A program made the position numbers and the translations under genes. Below, one piece after another: positions 63,255 through 64,000 of a stretch of DNA of 64,000 nt. Each line of letters begins with the position of its first letter. Position 1 is the first letter of the stretch. The stretch covers positions 12,751,113-12,815,112 of the forward strand of contig NC_058163.1 in NCBI RefSeq assembly GCF_020080835.1. The letters run 5' to 3'. Under the pieces are notes generated by a model. That model did no database searches and was not told the origin of the DNA. It was given only the letters and a program-made list of their open reading frames with translations. The DNA comes from Cotesia glomerata. Taxonomy: Eukaryota > Arthropoda > Insecta > Hymenoptera > Braconidae.

Positions 63255-64000
63255 CTCTCTTAGGGGGGGGGAATCCCTTTACAGATTCCAGGCATAGTTG
63301 TTTGGCCTGGATATGTGGCGACTCGACGCAGTGTCATACTAAAACTCGACCCTAACGCCCCTACCCACTAAACCCTAAACCCCTTTACTTCTTTCCTCTA
63401 ATCCCTCATCGAAACCGCCGTCAGGCATTACTTCGTGAGGGGAGGATCCAGCTACCGCTATTCCTTCTGGTGGCTAAGGTGTTATTTTTCCTTCCTTCTA
63501 GTTTCTGTCATTTGCTCTTTTTCTTTCAATGGAACGCAGCTCTGTAAGCACTTCTGTGGCAAAAGTGCTTGTAGCGTTCCAAGCAGTTTGATTCGACAAC
63601 ATTGCATCTACTATTGTCTCTGGTTGGATTCTCCAGTTCAGGATCCTCTCTAACTCCTCACGCTGAGGGTCGAAACGTGGACACACAAAGAAAACGTGCC
63701 TTGCGTCCTCAATAACCCCTGGACAAGACGGGCACTCCGGAGAATCGTCGTGCTTAAAGCGGTGCAGATACTCTCGAAAGCACCCATGTCCTGACAACAT
63801 CTGCGTTAGGTAATAGTTGACTTCACCATGGTTTCGGCTCAGCCAAACGTCGATCTTTGGTATGAGGCGGTGTGTCCATCTTCCTTTTGCTGCGGCGTCC
63901 CACTCAAGTTGCCATCGCGAGATGCTGTGCTGCCGTTCTTCTGTTCTTAGTTCTTCAGCGCTCAGTGTAGTTGACCTCTTTCGATGGTAAAGGGCCCGTC
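63224..64000 (-). mobile_element. R1-clade LINE family A, copy A3 (3' part, runs off window)
   Basis: T31 tail, ctctctta, a G9 run, 3' UTR (ccctaaaccctaaacccc on the plus strand) and an ORF2 C-terminus that is open to the window end. UTR subtype as A1, A2 and A5. Confidence 0.88.
63498..64000 (-). CDS. Family A ORF2 C-terminus, open (partial)
   Basis: No stop between the window edge and the normal end at 63,498. Reads HRKRSTTLSAEELRTEERQ, RWTHRLIPKIDVWLSRNHGEV (blocks), MLSGHGCFREYLHRFKHDD and zinc finger CPSCPGVIEDARHVFFVC. It is the best preserved family A C-terminus in the window. The missing RT and endonuclease lie beyond 64,000, so integrity of the whole ORF is unknown. Confidence 0.85.
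   Translation of the reverse strand, partial: RALYHRKRSTTLSAEELRTEERQHSISRWQLEWDAAAKGRWTHRLIPKIDVWLSRNHGEVNYYLTQMLSGHGCFREYLHRFKHDDSPECPSCPGVIEDARHVFFVCPRFDPQREELERILNWRIQPETIVDAMLSNQTAWNATSTFATEVLTELRSIERKRANDRN

Noticed and set aside
1..64000. 28S rDNA insertion, the usual R1 target
   Set aside because: No rDNA-like flank is seen beside any R1-clade copy; A and B ends lie in TG tracts and C in LINE sequence.

Overview
This is a repeat-dense, AT-rich piece of an animal nuclear genome, most probably an insect and plausibly a hymenopteran. That placement is inference from the element types: R1-clade LINEs, an insect-type Maverick/Polinton remnant, and long (TG)n and (TA)n tracts. I see no host protein-coding gene, rRNA or complete tRNA. 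Nearly every supported feature is a mobile element or a remnant, and many are nested. There is a 100-base assembly gap at 27,480-27,579.

Four element groups dominate. (1) Two R1-clade non-LTR retrotransposon families, here called A and B. Family A has copies A0 (1-1,138, +), A1 (13,861-17,519, -), A4 and A5 (21,454-22,711, +), A2 (48,993-58,510, -, interrupted) and A3 (63,224-64,000, -). Family B has copies B0 (17,749-20,826, -, interrupted), B1 (43,510-48,770, -) and B2 (58,524-63,130, -). Every visible 3' poly(A) end abuts a (CA/TG)n tract. (2) A DNA transposon family with very long terminal inverted repeats (about 0.9 kb) whose outer ends read CTTCCCGCTAAG next to TTAA. Each full TIR carries a (TG)n tract about 170 bp from its outer end and GAGCTC palindromes near its inner end. 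At 36.1-38.5 kb two inverted TIR copies flank a decayed DDE-transposase-like gene. (3) Four long (1.8-2.7 kb) non-coding LTR-like insertions with TGTAAC...-type ends, three of them with 4-bp target duplications. (4) Smaller inverted-repeat elements, including a three-level nest at 18.4-20.8 kb.

Layout. 0-9 kb: LINE end, broken transposase-like gene, TIR copies, two MITE-like elements and an old LINE tail. 9.5-11.1 kb: a 12-bp minisatellite and a 102-bp satellite. 12.4-13.7 kb: broken YqaJ-type nuclease and Ulp1/C48-type protease genes. 13.7-22.8 kb: A1, B0 with nested DNA transposons, and tandem A4-A5 inside one TIR. 23.7-25.4 kb: LTR-like element. 28.3-30.0 kb: degraded Maverick/Polinton (adintovirus-type) genes for a packaging ATPase, a PLA2-like protein, a hydrophobic small protein, an adenain-like protease and a capsid-like start. 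30-31.8 kb: two other LINE tails. 34.4-35.5 kb: two intact adjacent ORFs of unknown function. 43.5-64 kb: a head-to-tail array B1-A2-B2-A3, all on the minus strand and joined by (TG)n. A2 is interrupted by a 2.7-kb LTR-like element and by a third R1-like LINE (family C) with a 14-bp target duplication.

The most interesting system is the interaction of groups 1 and 2. The TTAA transposon carries a (TG)n microsatellite in every TIR, and two different R1-clade LINE families have landed in those tracts at least five separate times. They then appear to have landed again in the tracts beside earlier copies, building tandem arrays. B2 is the only copy with both ORFs open, but its ORF2 has lost 86 codons containing reverse transcriptase motif A and is therefore probably dead.
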